The notes: generated by a model from the letters alone, not told the origin. Positions 36,890-47,774 are shown, counted from the stretch's first letter. The stretch is DNA of 64,000 bases from Alteromonas gracilis (GCF_002993325.1 NZ_PVNO01000025.1:248001-312000), one strand, 5' to 3'. Program-made: numbers and translations.

Positions 36890-39800
36890 ATGATTTCCCG
36901 CTTTTTTACTTTTGACGAGCACGCTACCTTACTTGAAGGTGCGTATCATTTTCCCTTGGTTGTTTTATCACTCTTAGTTGCCATGTTTGCTTCGTTTATG
37001 GCGTTTAACGTTGCTGAACAAGCGGCTGTTACAAAAGACAGTTTACGTCGGAATATTCTTCTAGGGACTGGAAGTGTCGCGCTAGGCGGTGGGATCTGGT
37101 CTATGCACTTTTTAGGTATGACAGCCTTTGAATTGTGCACACCTGTAAGCTACAGCGCTACGCTAACGGGGTTATCGGCATTACCGGGCGTAGCCGCCGC
37201 GTGGGTAGCGCTTTACCTTTTAACAAAGTCGCGTATTAGCGCAGGTGAGATTTTACTCGGCGGTGTACTGGTTGGTTCAGGTATTGGAACAATGCATTAC
37301 AGCGGCATGGCAGCAATGGAAATGGCGCCATTGCTGCGATATGACCTTACTATGTTCGCGTTTTCTATTGTGATAGCTGTGCTCCTTGCAATGCTTGCTC
37401 TTTGGATAAAATTCGGCATTAAAAAAGCAACTAAGTCTCATAGTTTTCTTGGAAAGTATGTGGTGTTGGCCAGCGTAATTATGGGCGGTGCAATATCAGG
37501 TATGCACTATACCGGTATGGCCGCCGCAAGATTTGTTTTACCGCCAGGCATGGAAACGTCTACGCAATCATCAGGTATTGCAGGCTATCTCGCTGTCTCT
37601 ATCGCCGTTGTTACCCTGATACTGATCACTATGGTTTTAGGTGTAAGCCTTCTGTTCAAATACCGCGATGTGATGGTCAGAGCCATAGAAAGCGAGCGGG
37701 TGCAAAGAGCAATCACGGATACGGCGGTCGATGCTATTCTTACTGTCGATGATAAGGGGATCATTAAAACAGCCAACCCTGCGGTTGAAGATATCTACGG
37801 CTTCACACCCGACGAGTTGGTTGGACAGCATGCATCCGTAGTTATCCCCCATGAAAAACGCTATCTATATGGTGACGACTTTTTTAGTCAACGAAGTGTG
37901 CCTACAGAACAAATTATAGGTACTGGAAGAGAAGTCGAAATTTTAAGGAAAAATGGCGAAAAGATACCCGTCCGCGTTGGTGTGGGCTACACCAAACTAG
38001 ATGGAAGGCCAACGTTCGTCTCCTTCGCTTCTGATTTGCGTAAAAGAAAAGAGATGGAAAATGCGCTTCGAGAAAGTGAAGCTAAATTTAGAAGTTTAAT
38101 TTCCAATATTCCCGGTGTGGCTTACCGTTGTCTTGTAAATCCAGATTGGCCGATGGTTTTTATTAGTGATGCGGTCACAGAACTCACAGGCTATCCCCCC
38201 GAAGATTTTGTTTTGCCCACTCCTAAGCGTTCGTTTTCAGAGCTTTACCACCCCGATGATGTGGAAATGTTTTCAAATATTGATAGCGACGCTGGCGGTT
38301 TTTCATTTGAATACCGCATTATTGCAAAGTCTGGCGACGTGAAATGGGTAACAGAACATGGCGTCCACGTTAAAGACGATGATGGGAACGTACTATATAT
38401 AGATGGCTTCATCTCGGATATAACGCATAGACGCGTTATGGAAGAAGAGCTTAAAGCTGCAAAAGAAAAAGCAGAGCTAGCCGCAGCAACTCGCACCGCA
38501 TTTCTTGCAAATATGAGCCATGAGATCCGCACGCCAATGAATGCCATTATTGGCTTTAGTGATCTCATGCTTGGCGAGGAATTATTAGACGAGCAAAAGT
38601 CTCACCTTACCACCATAAATCGTTCCGCGCGTTCTCTTCTCCACCTTCTCAACGACATTTTGGACAGCGCTAAGTTAGACAAAGGAAAACTCGAATTGGA
38701 TTATCGGGATTTTATAATCCGTGAAGAGCTCGACTTAGTTATTTCAACATTCTGGTTAGAGGCCAAACGGAAAAAGGTTGAATTGATACTCCATGTGGAT
38801 GACCAAGTTGCCACGTCTTATAGAGGTGTGCCAGAGCGTATTCGACAAGTTCTCAATAACTTAATTGGAAATGCGGTGAAATTTACCCATCAAGGCCAGG
38901 TGGTCATCAATGTGAAAAGCGACGAAAAGTTCGTTTGTTTTGATGTCTCAGATACCGGTATTGGCATGACGAGTGAGCAACTCGACAGGGTTTTCGACCC
39001 ATTTTCACAAGCCGACGCGTCGATGAGCAGGAAGTACGGTGGTACAGGATTAGGAACGACAATTTCTAAACAGCTAGTGGAACTAATGGGCGGTACTATC
39101 TTCGCGAAAAGCGAAGAGAACAATGGGTCTGTTTTTTCTTTCAGGCTTCCCCTCGAAGTAGCAGAATTTGTTGAAAGTAGTGTTCCTATGATTAATGAAC
39201 AAACAACGTATCTTGACGCTACCTTGAACGTATTAGTCGTTGACGACGTTTTGCAAAATATAGAGTTGCTCACACTGCTGCTTACACGCTCTGGCCATAA
39301 TGTAAAAACAGCAACAGATGGCATTGAAGCATTGGAAAAAATGCGCGAGGAAGCATTTGACATTGTTTTGATGGATTTGCAAATGCCGAGAATGGATGGG
39401 TTGGAGGCAGCCAAACAACGTCGAATCTTTGAAAGCGAGCAGGGGCTACCGGCAACGCCCATAATTGCTTTGACTGCTAGTGTACTTGTACAGGACAAGC
39501 ACGCTGCTCAGCAAGCGGGTATGGAGGGCTTTGCCAATAAACCTGTTGATTTTTCTTCATTGATGGACGAGATTGCGCGAGTACTTAATGTCGAAAGCAA
39601 CAAAGCACCTGTTCACAGTAAACGTCGCGTAAAATCTCAAACTGTGCCTACGCTTTTGGTTGAAAAGCACGTCTTAGATTTAAACAGAGCCATTGAGTTA
39701 TGGGGCAGTGAAGCGGCGGTTCTTCAAGAGGTAGACAAATTTACTTCTACGTGTCGCGATCAAATAAATGCGTTGATGAACTCAGCCATAAAAGAAGACT

Positions 39801-40225
39801 TTGCTGCTATAACGAAGCAAGCACATCGACTTAAAGGTACGTCAGGCAACCTGGGGTTAACAACATTCTTCAATATAGCAAGCGATATTGAGTCTCAAGC
39901 GCTAAAGTCGACGGTGGATATTGATGACATTAATGCGTTAAGAGAGGCGTTAGATAAAATTGAATTAATGTTAAGTGAGTCTCCGCTTTACGCTGAAGAT
40001 GCTATAAATGAAAGCATCGATAATGAACTCATACTTGAGCACCTCAAAATATTATTAATTAGTGTTGAGCAAAACATGGTCAATGAAGAGGAGTTGGTCG
40101 TTCTGCGTGAAGCAGCGCCAACTCTATACAATGATGAGATTAATCAAATTCTCATCGATATTGATGATTTTGAATTTGAGCTAGCGCAACAGGGTATCAG
40201 AGCGCTCATCGAAAAGTTAACGTAG
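36890..40225 (+). CDS. MHYT-domain hybrid sensor histidine kinase
   Basis: A 1111-residue membrane hybrid kinase. An N-terminal MHYT sensor has seven predicted helices with three motifs (MHFLGM, MHYSGM, MHYTGM; about 1-265). Two PAS domains follow (about 275-395 and 400-515), then HisKA with His544 in MSHEIRTPMN, HATPase (NLIGNAVKFT, DTGIGM, GGTGLG), a receiver with Asp829 in LMDLQMPRMDG, and an Hpt domain with His979 in HRLKGTSGN. MHYT is thought to sense diatomic gases or redox through metal. It sits 14 bases from an HD-GYP gene. Confidence 0.93.
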   Translation: MISRFFTFDEHATLLEGAYHFPLVVLSLLVAMFASFMAFNVAEQAAVTKDSLRRNILLGTGSVALGGGIWSMHFLGMTAFELCTPVSYSATLTGLSALPGVAAAWVALYLLTKSRISAGEILLGGVLVGSGIGTMHYSGMAAMEMAPLLRYDLTMFAFSIVIAVLLAMLALWIKFGIKKATKSHSFLGKYVVLASVIMGGAISGMHYTGMAAARFVLPPGMETSTQSSGIAGYLAVSIAVVTLILITMVLGVSLLFKYRDVMVRAIESERVQRAITDTAVDAILTVDDKGIIKTANPAVEDIYGFTPDELVGQHASVVIPHEKRYLYGDDFFSQRSVPTEQIIGTGREVEILRKNGEKIPVRVGVGYTKLDGRPTFVSFASDLRKRKEMENALRESEAKFRSLISNIPGVAYRCLVNPDWPMVFISDAVTELTGYPPEDFVLPTPKRSFSELYHPDDVEMFSNIDSDAGGFSFEYRIIAKSGDVKWVTEHGVHVKDDDGNVLYIDGFISDITHRRVMEEELKAAKEKAELAAATRTAFLANMSHEIRTPMNAIIGFSDLMLGEELLDEQKSHLTTINRSARSLLHLLNDILDSAKLDKGKLELDYRDFIIREELDLVISTFWLEAKRKKVELILHVDDQVATSYRGVPERIRQVLNNLIGNAVKFTHQGQVVINVKSDEKFVCFDVSDTGIGMTSEQLDRVFDPFSQADASMSRKYGGTGLGTTISKQLVELMGGTIFAKSEENNGSVFSFRLPLEVAEFVESSVPMINEQTTYLDATLNVLVVDDVLQNIELLTLLLTRSGHNVKTATDGIEALEKMREEAFDIVLMDLQMPRMDGLEAAKQRRIFESEQGLPATPIIALTASVLVQDKHAAQQAGMEGFANKPVDFSSLMDEIARVLNVESNKAPVHSKRRVKSQTVPTLLVEKHVLDLNRAIELWGSEAAVLQEVDKFTSTCRDQINALMNSAIKEDFAAITKQAHRLKGTSGNLGLTTFFNIASDIESQALKSTVDIDDINALREALDKIELMLSESPLYAEDAINESIDNELILEHLKILLISVEQNMVNEEELVVLREAAPTLYNDEINQILIDIDDFEFELAQQGIRALIEKLT

Positions 40226-40239
40226 TTAAGAGATACGGC

Positions 40240-41241
40240 ATGTTAGAAACTGAAATTGCTAAACCAACATTACTTATTGTTGACGACGAGCCTGTTAATC
40301 TTCGTGTTTTAAAACGGCTTCTTGAGTCTGAGTATCAGCTGGTATTCGCAAAAAATGGTGAAGAGGCGATAAAGCTCGCCGAGACTAGGCTACCTAACTT
40401 AATTCTTCTTGACGTGATGATGCCAGGGTTAACGGGTTTTGAAGTATGCCGTCATCTAAAGCGGCAAAGCAATACTAAGCATATTCCTATTATTTTTGTT
40501 ACTGCATTAAATGATGAGCATGATGAAGCTGAGGGATTTGATGCCGGTGCAGTAGACTACATAACTAAGCCAATATCCCCAGCTATTGTAAGAGTTAGGG
40601 TGAAAACTCACCTTAGCCTTGTACAGGCAGACGAGTTGCTTAACAGCCGACTTCAGGTTGTGCAACGATTGGGTAAAGCGGCGGAGTATAAAGACAACGA
40701 GACCGGTATGCACGTCATGCGCATGAGTCATTTTGCTAAAGAATTGGCACTCGCTTACGGGTTGACAGCAAAGCAGGCAGAAATATTACTACATGCTGCA
40801 CCAATGCATGATATAGGAAAAATAGGTATTGCTGACAGTATAATGCTAAAGCCTGGAAAGCTGACTGATGAAGAGTTTTCGACTATGAAAAAGCATCCAG
40901 AGATTGGTGCGGAAATCATTGGTGATTGCGGCGATTCTCTGTTGTTGCAGGTGGCGAAATCAGTGTCACTGACACACCATGAGAAGTGGGATGGAACAGG
41001 CTATCCTAGAGGGCTAGCTGGTGAGGATATTCCTATTGAGGGGCGTATTTGTGCCATCGCTGATGTATTTGACGCGCTGACCAGTAAACGTCCATACAAA
41101 GAAGCGTGGACCATTGATGAAACCGTTGATTTTCTAAAAAGTCAAAAAGGTAAGCATTTTGAACCTAGGTTAGTTGATTTAATGATAGAGATACTGCCCA
41201 GAGTCTTGGAAATAAGAGCAGCCTTCAAAGACGAAGAGTAG
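40240..41241 (+). CDS. receiver/HD-GYP response regulator (c-di-GMP phosphodiesterase)
   Basis: The 333-residue protein has an N-terminal receiver (about 8-125, phospho-Asp58 in LLDVMMPGLTG) and an HD-GYP domain (about 145-330) with HDIGKIGI and HHEKWDGTGYP, the full catalytic signature. It should hydrolyse c-di-GMP when phosphorylated. The preceding hybrid kinase is the likely partner. Together they could lower c-di-GMP in response to the MHYT signal. Confidence 0.93.
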   Translation: MLETEIAKPTLLIVDDEPVNLRVLKRLLESEYQLVFAKNGEEAIKLAETRLPNLILLDVMMPGLTGFEVCRHLKRQSNTKHIPIIFVTALNDEHDEAEGFDAGAVDYITKPISPAIVRVRVKTHLSLVQADELLNSRLQVVQRLGKAAEYKDNETGMHVMRMSHFAKELALAYGLTAKQAEILLHAAPMHDIGKIGIADSIMLKPGKLTDEEFSTMKKHPEIGAEIIGDCGDSLLLQVAKSVSLTHHEKWDGTGYPRGLAGEDIPIEGRICAIADVFDALTSKRPYKEAWTIDETVDFLKSQKGKHFEPRLVDLMIEILPRVLEIRAAFKDEE

Positions 41242-41251
41242 GTATTGGCTG

Positions 41252-41280
41252 TTGCTTAATGTGTCACCTATACGTATAAT
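41252..41280 (+). promoter_or_regulatory. promoter for the rimP-nusA-infB operon leader
   Basis: TTGCTT at 41252-41257 and a perfect TATAAT at 41275-41280 are 17 bases apart. The start point would be near 41287, giving an untranslated leader of about 245 bases before rimP. Confidence 0.65.
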
Positions 41281-41286
41281 GCATAC

Positions 41287-41450
41287 ATCGAGTGATGAGA
41301 GCGGGCTCCCTCAAGTTAGGAAAGTAACGCACTTATCCATAGCAAGCTATCACCTAACGGTGGTTTTACCCATAGGTTTGCAACTGCCCTTGCTGGCAGG
41401 TATGGGTTCAGAATTTTAATAAAAGCCCCGCTAGTCCGGGGCTTTTTGTT
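41287..41450 (+). ncRNA. structured leader with terminator (candidate attenuator or small RNA)
   Basis: Between the promoter and the terminator, GTTAGG (41315) can pair with CCTAAC (41353) enclosing TAGCAAGCTA, and CCCATA (41369) with TATGGG (41401) enclosing CTGCC/GGCAG. The AGCCCCG/CGGGGCT terminator with a T5 run lies at 41421-41447. This gives a defined transcript of about 160 bases if terminated. No tRNA is present here, unlike metY in Escherichia coli. Confidence 0.55.
41421..41449 (+). terminator. intrinsic terminator in the rimP leader
   Basis: AGCCCCG at 41424-41430 pairs with CGGGGCT at 41437-41443, followed by T5. It stands upstream of the operon rather than at its end, so readthrough must be allowed or regulated. 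Confidence 0.8.
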
Positions 41451-41494
41451 GTATTAAAACCTGGAGTCAGCCTGGCTGAGCCGGGTGATGACAG

Positions 41495-41518
41495 GTGGGC
41501 TTTAGGCCCTTTTTTCGT
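41495..41518 (+). terminator. second terminator-like hairpin next to rimP ribosome site
   Basis: GGGC at 41497-41500 pairs with GCCC at 41506-41509, followed by TTTTTT. It ends a few bases before the GGAGG ribosome site. The stem is short. Confidence 0.4.
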
Positions 41519-41533
41519 TTTTGGAGGTTTGCA

Positions 41534-41992
41534 TTGGCAAAACTTGAAGAGAAACTAACCGAAATGTTAGAGCCAGGTGTGGAAGCACTGGGTTTCGAGC
41601 TGGTTGGTATCGAGTTTGTACGAGCGGGGAAACATTCGATTCTTCGTGTTTTTATTGATCATGAAAACGGTATTACCGTAGATGATTGTGCAGATGTAAG
41701 TCATCAGGTTAGCGCAATTTTGGACGTAGAAGATCCAATTAGTACTGAATACAACTTGGAAGTGTCATCACCAGGTATGGACAGACCGCTTTTCAAAGAA
41801 AAGCACTACATTGAGTCTGTGGGTGAAGTAGTTCAAGTTCGTTTGTCTATGCCGATGGGCGACAGACGTAATTTTAAAGGCAAAGTACTTGCTTGCGAAG
41901 ACGGCATGGTAAGTATTGAAGTGGACGGCCAGCAGTTCCAGTTAGCTGTGGCGAATATCGAAAAAGGTAACGTTGTTCCCACGTTCGATTAA
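41534..41992 (+). CDS. rimP: ribosome maturation factor RimP
   Basis: A 152-residue protein with LEPGVEALGFELVGIEFVRAG, RVFIDHENGITVDDCADVSHQVSAILD and VSSPGMDRPL, all RimP hallmarks. It helps 30S assembly. TTG at 41534 is chosen because GGAGG lies six bases upstream and the opening AKLEEKLTEML fits. A longer frame from 41495 would read through the second terminator hairpin and is unlikely. Confidence 0.94.
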   Translation: MAKLEEKLTEMLEPGVEALGFELVGIEFVRAGKHSILRVFIDHENGITVDDCADVSHQVSAILDVEDPISTEYNLEVSSPGMDRPLFKEKHYIESVGEVVQVRLSMPMGDRRNFKGKVLACEDGMVSIEVDGQQFQLAVANIEKGNVVPTFD

Positions 41993-42037
41993 CGGAACAG
42001 CTCTGCTTTCATCGACGAAAGCGAAAGTGAGGCGAAA

Positions 42038-43534
42038 ATGAATAAAGAAATTTTGTTAGTGGCGGAAGCCGTTTCAAATGAAAAACAAGTGCCTAGAGAG
42101 AAAATTTTTGAAGCGCTAGAGTTTGCAATTGCTAGCGCAACAAAAAAGAAAAACGAAGGCGAAATTGAAGTTCGTGTAAGCATCGACAGGTCGTCAGGTG
42201 ACTTTGATACATTCCGTCGCTGGTTGGTAATTCCTGATGATCAAGAACAGGAAAACCCATTTGCCGAAATTACGATTTCTGCAGCGCAAATTGACGAACC
42301 TGAAATACAACTTGGCGATTATGTTGAAGAACAGATTGAATCTATTAAATTCGACCGCATAACTACGCAAACCGCTAAGCAAGTTATCGTGCAAAAAGTG
42401 CGCGAAGCTGAGCGTCAGCAGATGATTGCTGAGTACGAAGACAAAGTAGGTGAGCTGGTAACAGGTACGGTTAAGAAAGTTAACCGCGATAACATCATTA
42501 TCGACCTAGGCAACAATGCTGAAGGTGTTATCTACCGCGACGATATGCTTCCTCGTGAAACCTTCCGTCCGGGCGACCGTGTACGCGGTCTTCTATACGT
42601 TATCCGCCCAGAAGCGCGTGGTGCTCAGCTGTTTATCAGTCGTACGCATCCAGACATGCTAGTTGAACTATTCCGTTTAGAAGTGCCAGAAATAGCGGAA
42701 GAAACACTAGAGATTAAATCTGCAGCACGGGACCCAGGTTCACGTGCAAAGATTGCTGTTAAAACTAACGACAAACGTTTGGACCCAGTTGGTGCGTGTG
42801 TGGGTATGCGTGGATCACGTGTACAAGCTGTGTCGGGTGAACTTGGCGGCGAACGTGTTGATATCGTGCTTTGGGATGAAAATCCAGCGCAATTCGTTAT
42901 CAATGCAATGGCACCAGCTGAGGTAGCGTCTATTGTTGTCGACGAAGACAGCAACACTATGGACGTAGCCGTTGAAGCTGACAACTTAGCGCAAGCAATT
43001 GGCCGTAGTGGTCAAAACGTACGCCTAGCTAGCCAACTGACTGGCTGGGAACTTAACGTGATGACGGTTGACGATCTCAACAAGAAACACGAAGAAGAAA
43101 ACGCGAAGGTACTTAATCTATTTACTGCTGGTTTGGACATCGATGAAGATTTCGCGTCAGTCCTAGTAGATGAAGGCTTTACAACACTAGAAGAAGTGGC
43201 ATACGTGCCGGCAAGTGAACTTCTAGCGGTTGAAGGGTTAGATGAAGAAATGGTTGAAGAGCTGCGCAATAGAGCGCGTGCTTTCTTAACCACGCGTGCA
43301 CTTGCGAACGAAGAATCGCTTGAAGGTGCAGAACCTACCGAAGCCTTATTAAATCTTGAAGGTATGAGTAAACACGTGGCTTATGTGTTGGCCAGCCGCG
43401 GTGTTACCGACCTAGAAGAATTAGCAGAACAAGGTACCGATGATATCAGTGATATCGATGAACTAGACGAAGAGAAAGCCGGTGCATTAATCATGGCGGC
43501 TCGTAATATCGTATGGTTCAGTGAAGAAGAGTAA
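42038..43534 (+). CDS. nusA: transcription termination/antitermination factor NusA
   Basis: The 498-residue protein has the N-terminal RNA-polymerase domain, an S1 domain (about 135-200), two KH domains ([37 protein letters not shown]) and two acidic helix-hairpin-helix repeats at the C-terminus, the long gammaproteobacterial form. It modulates pausing and termination. It may feed back on the leader terminators upstream of rimP. Confidence 0.97.
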   Translation: MNKEILLVAEAVSNEKQVPREKIFEALEFAIASATKKKNEGEIEVRVSIDRSSGDFDTFRRWLVIPDDQEQENPFAEITISAAQIDEPEIQLGDYVEEQIESIKFDRITTQTAKQVIVQKVREAERQQMIAEYEDKVGELVTGTVKKVNRDNIIIDLGNNAEGVIYRDDMLPRETFRPGDRVRGLLYVIRPEARGAQLFISRTHPDMLVELFRLEVPEIAEETLEIKSAARDPGSRAKIAVKTNDKRLDPVGACVGMRGSRVQAVSGELGGERVDIVLWDENPAQFVINAMAPAEVASIVVDEDSNTMDVAVEADNLAQAIGRSGQNVRLASQLTGWELNVMTVDDLNKKHEEENAKVLNLFTAGLDIDEDFASVLVDEGFTTLEEVAYVPASELLAVEGLDEEMVEELRNRARAFLTTRALANEESLEGAEPTEALLNLEGMSKHVAYVLASRGVTDLEELAEQGTDDISDIDELDEEKAGALIMAARNIVWFSEEE

Positions 43535-43558
43535 GGTCAACAGGGGGAAAATTACGTA

Positions 43559-46165
43559 ATGGCAGATGTATCTATTGAAAAGCTCGCCAGCGACATTGGT
43601 ACGACCGTTGACCGATTGGTTGGCCAGTTTAAAGACGCGGGTATCTCTAAGAGTGCCGGCGATCAGGTAAACGAAGACGAGAAACAAAAACTATTGGATC
43701 ATTTAAGTAAGCAACACGGCAGCGCAGCTGAACCAACGCGCATGACACTTAAGCGTAAGACAACGAGCACACTAAGTGTTGGTAAGTCTAAAGAAGTGAA
43801 AGTAGAAGTACGCAAAAAGCGCACATACGTTAAACGTAGCGACATTGAAGAACAGCAGCGCCAAGCGGAAGAAGAGGCGAAGCGTCTTGAAGAAGAAGCA
43901 CGTTTGAAGCGCGAAGCGGAAGAGAAAGCTGCGGCGGAAGCGAAAAAAGCTGCAGAAGAAAAAGCACGTAAAGCGCAAGAAGCGAAAAAAGCCGCTGATG
44001 AAGAGCGCGCTCGTCGTGCTGAGCAAGCGAAAAAAGAAGCAGAGGCACGTAAGAAAGACGAGCCTGAATTAAGCGAGGCTGAGAAAGCAGAAGCGGAAGC
44101 GGCTCGCCAAGAAGAAGAACGTTTACGCAAAGCGCAAGAAGAAGAAGCGCAGAAGAAACTTGAAGAAGACGCTAAGAAAGCGGCGGAAGAAGCGCGTAAA
44201 TTAGCTGAAGAAAACGAGCGTCGCTGGAAAGAAGAAGAAGAGCGTCGTAAGAAAGCGGAAGCAGAAGAAGTTCACTTGCACTCTAACCGTTATGCGCAAG
44301 AAGCAGAAGACGAAGAAGATATGCAGGTTGAGCGTTCATCTCGTCGTCGTCGCAAGTCGAAGAAAAACGCTGGTGAACATCTAAAGCAAGGCTTTAATAA
44401 GCCAGCTGCGCCTGTAGAGCGCGTAGTTAAGCTTGGCGCAACCATCACTGTAGGCGAATTGGCAAGTAAACTTGCTATTAAGTCTAACGAAGTTATCAAA
44501 ACGATGATGAAGATGGGCGAAATGGCAACCATTAACCAAGTACTAGACCAAGATACTGCGGTACTCGTTATTGAAGAAATGGGCCATAAATACGAGCTTG
44601 TTAACGACAACGCGCTAGAAGACGAGTTGTTAGCAGAGGGTATGGATGGCATCAAAACCAGCCGTGCACCTGTTGTAACTATCATGGGTCACGTTGACCA
44701 CGGTAAAACATCATTACTTGACTACATCCGCCGCGCGAAAGTAGCAGATGGTGAAGCTGGTGGTATTACTCAGCACATCGGTGCTTACAAAGTAGAAACG
44801 GACAACGGTGAAATCACTTTCCTAGATACACCTGGACACGCTGCATTTACAGCGATGCGTGCCCGTGGTGCTACGGCAACAGATATCGTCATCTTGGTTG
44901 TTGCTGCTGATGACGGTGTAATGCCGCAAACGAAAGAAGCAGTACAGCACGCTCGCGCTGCTGGCGTACCTCTTATCGTTGCAGTTAACAAAATGGATAA
45001 AGAAACAGCCGATCCAGACCGCGTTAAAACTGAGCTTTCTCAACTAGAAGTTATCTCAGAAGAGTGGGGCGGTGAGCACCAGTTCTGTAACGTATCGGCT
45101 AAAACCGGTATGGGCGTTGATGAGCTTCTTGAAGCTATCGTTCTTCAAGCAGAGCTTCTCGACCTACAAGCTGTGGCTGAAGGCCCTGGCCGAGGTATTG
45201 TTATTGAGTCTCGCCTTGATAAAGGTCGTGGTCCGGTAGCATCTGTATTAGTACAGGAAGGGCAGTTACGCCCTGGTGACATTTTACTTTGTGGTGAAGA
45301 GTACGGACGTGTTCGTGCTATGCGCGATGAAAACGGTCAGGACATGAAAGTTGCAGGCCCTTCTACACCAGTAGAAGTACTTGGCTTGTCAGGTGTTCCT
45401 GTTGCAGGTGAGGACGCTGCTGTTGTTAAAGACGAGCGTAAAGCTCGTGAAGTTGCCGCCAAGCGCCATCAGAAGAAGCGTGAACTTAAACTGGCTCGTC
45501 AGCAAAAAGCGAAGCTTGAGAACATGTTTGCAAACATGGAATCAGGTGATGTTAGTGAACTTAACATCGTGCTTAAAGCCGACGTACAGGGTTCTGTTGA
45601 AGCGATCTCTGAATCACTTGTTAAGCTTTCTACTGCTGAAGTTAAAGTGAATATTGTAGGTAGCGGAGTAGGTGGTATCACTGAAACGGACGCAACGCTT
45701 GCAGCTGCATCAGGTGCTATCGTACTTGGCTTTAACGTTCGTGCTGATGCAACAGCGCGTCGCGTATTAGAAGCGGAAGAAATCGATTTACGTTACTACA
45801 GCGTTATCTATAACCTAATTGATGAAGTGAAAGCGGCCATGAGCGGTATGCTTGCACCAGAATTCAAGCAGGAAATCATTGGTCTTGCAGAAGTACGTGA
45901 TGTATTTAAGTCACCTAAACTAGGTGCAATCGCGGGCTGTATGGTTACTGAGGGTAACGTTAAGCGTAGCAATCCAATCCGTGTACTTCGTGACAACGTA
46001 GTAATTTACGAAGGTGAGCTTGAATCACTACGTCGCTTTAAAGACGATGTTCAAGACGTTCGTAGCGGTATGGAATGTGGTATTGGCGTTAAGAACTACA
46101 ACGACGTGAAAGTAGGTGACCAAATTGAGGTCTTCGAAATCGTTGAGGTTAAACGCGAAATTTAA
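43559..46165 (+). CDS. infB: translation initiation factor IF-2
   Basis: The 868-residue GTPase has an N-terminal IF2_N domain, a long Lys/Glu/Ala-rich helix (about 85-260) with many AEEAKR-like repeats, a second IF2_N segment, and the G domain (GHVDHGKT near 375, DTPGH, NKMD, SAKTG), then domains II-IV. It brings fMet-tRNA to the 30S subunit. An internal second start is known in the family and is possible here. Confidence 0.97.
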   Translation: MADVSIEKLASDIGTTVDRLVGQFKDAGISKSAGDQVNEDEKQKLLDHLSKQHGSAAEPTRMTLKRKTTSTLSVGKSKEVKVEVRKKRTYVKRSDIEEQQRQAEEEAKRLEEEARLKREAEEKAAAEAKKAAEEKARKAQEAKKAADEERARRAEQAKKEAEARKKDEPELSEAEKAEAEAARQEEERLRKAQEEEAQKKLEEDAKKAAEEARKLAEENERRWKEEEERRKKAEAEEVHLHSNRYAQEAEDEEDMQVERSSRRRRKSKKNAGEHLKQGFNKPAAPVERVVKLGATITVGELASKLAIKSNEVIKTMMKMGEMATINQVLDQDTAVLVIEEMGHKYELVNDNALEDELLAEGMDGIKTSRAPVVTIMGHVDHGKTSLLDYIRRAKVADGEAGGITQHIGAYKVETDNGEITFLDTPGHAAFTAMRARGATATDIVILVVAADDGVMPQTKEAVQHARAAGVPLIVAVNKMDKETADPDRVKTELSQLEVISEEWGGEHQFCNVSAKTGMGVDELLEAIVLQAELLDLQAVAEGPGRGIVIESRLDKGRGPVASVLVQEGQLRPGDILLCGEEYGRVRAMRDENGQDMKVAGPSTPVEVLGLSGVPVAGEDAAVVKDERKAREVAAKRHQKKRELKLARQQKAKLENMFANMESGDVSELNIVLKADVQGSVEAISESLVKLSTAEVKVNIVGSGVGGITETDATLAAASGAIVLGFNVRADATARRVLEAEEIDLRYYSVIYNLIDEVKAAMSGMLAPEFKQEIIGLAEVRDVFKSPKLGAIAGCMVTEGNVKRSNPIRVLRDNVVIYEGELESLRRFKDDVQDVRSGMECGIGVKNYNDVKVGDQIEVFEIVEVKREI

Positions 46166-46189
46166 TTGCCTTAGTTAATTCGGCATGTG

Positions 46190-46219
46190 AAAAACGGGGG
46201 CCGAGTGCTCCCGTTTTTG
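46190..46219 (+). terminator. terminator between infB and rbfA
   Basis: AAAACGGG at 46191-46198 pairs with CCCGTTTT at 46210-46217, followed by T. It lies inside the operon and would lower rbfA-truB expression. Confidence 0.7.
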
Positions 46220-46281
46220 TCTGTATTTAAAAAAGCAGGCGCAATTCATGTTTGAAAGTAAATAAGGAAAGGAGAGTACAA

Positions 46282-46683
46282 ATGGCCCGTGAATTTTCAC
46301 GTACCGACAGAGTCGCTCAGCAAGTTCATAAAGAAGTGGCGAGCATTCTGCAAAATGAATATAAGCATCGTGTTGGGGACATGCCATTAATAACTGTCTC
46401 TGATGTTGACGTGTCGCGCGACTTAGCGCACGCAAAAATCTTTGTGACTATTTACAATAGCACTGAAGAAGAAGGCAAAGTGCAAATCAAGCAACTTGCT
46501 GAATACAAGAAGTTTATTCGCAGTATCCTAGCAAAACGTCTTCGCATGCGTTCAGTACCTGATCTTCATTTCTTTGAAGACAAGTCGATTATAGAAGGTA
46601 TGAGAATATCTAATCTTGTGTCGCAGACCATCGCAAAAGATGAGTCAAAGCGTGATAAAGACGATCCACAAGAGCAGGAGTAA
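46282..46683 (+). CDS. rbfA: 30S ribosome-binding factor RbfA
   Basis: A 133-residue KH-fold protein starting MAREFSRTDRVAQQVHKEVA, with VTISDV-like strand and MRSVPDLHFFED near residue 95. It matures the 16S rRNA 5' end. An in-frame TTG at 46252 is rejected: GGAGAG just before 46282 and the standard N-terminus fix the start. The stop abuts truB. Confidence 0.95.
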   Translation: MAREFSRTDRVAQQVHKEVASILQNEYKHRVGDMPLITVSDVDVSRDLAHAKIFVTIYNSTEEEGKVQIKQLAEYKKFIRSILAKRLRMRSVPDLHFFEDKSIIEGMRISNLVSQTIAKDESKRDKDDPQEQE

Positions 46684-47655
46684 ATGGCAAGACGTCGTAA
46701 AGGCCGTGAGATTAACGGCATAGTATTGCTTGATAAACCGCTTGGTGGGTCATCTAATCAACTGCTTCAAAAAGTGCGCTGGCTGTACAAAGCGGCAAAA
46801 GCCGGGCATACAGGCGCACTCGATCCACTTGCCAGTGGCATGTTGCCGTTGTGCTTAGGTGAGGCCACTAAGTTTTCCCAGTTTCTTCTGGATGCTGAGA
46901 AAACCTACGAAGTAACGGCTCAACTGGGCGTGCGCACAACTACATCTGATGCAGACGGTGAAGTGGTTGAAGAAAAGCCTGTTGATGTGAGCGAAGAGCA
47001 AGTGCGCGATGCGTGCTTGGCATTTCTTGGTAAGAGCAAACAAATCCCGTCCATGTTTTCAGCGCTTAAACATCAAGGTAAGCCGCTCTATCACTATGCC
47101 CGTCAAGGTATAGAAATCGAGCGTGAACCCCGGGATATTGAAGTGTACGAATTAGATGTACTGCGCATTGAACTGCCGTTTGTAGAAATGCGCATTAAGT
47201 GCAGCAAAGGCACTTATATTCGCTCCATCGTAGATGATTTAGGTCAGAACCTTGGCTGTGGTGCTTACGTGACTCGTTTACACCGCACTGAAGTAGCAGA
47301 CTATCCTACGGATAATATGGTATCGCTTGATAAGTTGATTGAAATTCAGGAATCACTGGAAGAAGGTGACTTTAAAGCGCTTGATGACCTATTGATTCCC
47401 ATGGATACCGCTGTAAGTCGTTTGCCATTTGTGACGATTAACGACGCTGAAAGAAACCGTTTTGATAACGGCCAATCTGTAAAAGGCGAGTGCAGCGAAG
47501 CACTTTGTGAAGGCACAGCTTATCGTGTTTACTATGGCGACGATACCAGTGGTATTTTCTTAGGCGTAGGAGAAGGAGTTCTTGACCCTAAAGACCAAGG
47601 TATCCCTAAACAAGAAGTGTTTGTTAACCCAAAACGTCGAGTTGTTTATTCATAA
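46684..47655 (+). CDS. truB: tRNA pseudouridine-55 synthase TruB
   Basis: A 323-residue protein with [12 protein letters not shown] containing the catalytic Asp, [10 protein letters not shown] and the [14 protein letters not shown] motif. It converts U55 of tRNA to pseudouridine. The ATG follows the rbfA stop directly. Confidence 0.96.
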   Translation: MARRRKGREINGIVLLDKPLGGSSNQLLQKVRWLYKAAKAGHTGALDPLASGMLPLCLGEATKFSQFLLDAEKTYEVTAQLGVRTTTSDADGEVVEEKPVDVSEEQVRDACLAFLGKSKQIPSMFSALKHQGKPLYHYARQGIEIEREPRDIEVYELDVLRIELPFVEMRIKCSKGTYIRSIVDDLGQNLGCGAYVTRLHRTEVADYPTDNMVSLDKLIEIQESLEEGDFKALDDLLIPMDTAVSRLPFVTINDAERNRFDNGQSVKGECSEALCEGTAYRVYYGDDTSGIFLGVGEGVLDPKDQGIPKQEVFVNPKRRVVYS

Positions 47656-47684
47656 AAAGCCAATAAAATAAAGACGTTTATGGC

Positions 47685-47712
47685 TTGCTAACTGAGCAAA
47701 CGTCATTATAAT
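47685..47712 (+). promoter_or_regulatory. promoter of rpsO
   Basis: TTGCTA at 47685-47690 and a perfect TATAAT at 47707-47712 are 16 bases apart, 55-60 bases before the rpsO start. Confidence 0.6.
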
Positions 47713-47774
47713 ACAGCGCTCATTCCGCTTTGCTGAATTAGTGATCGGCGAAGCATTAATATTAGGAGAATGAT

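Noticed and set aside
41495..41533. N-terminal extension of RimP
   Set aside because: It translates through a terminator-like hairpin and T run; the strong GGAGG favours TTG at 41534.
43800..44330. Repetitive AAG/GAA-rich sequence that resembles a tandem repeat
   Set aside because: It is the in-frame Lys/Glu/Ala-rich helix of IF-2, normal for the family.
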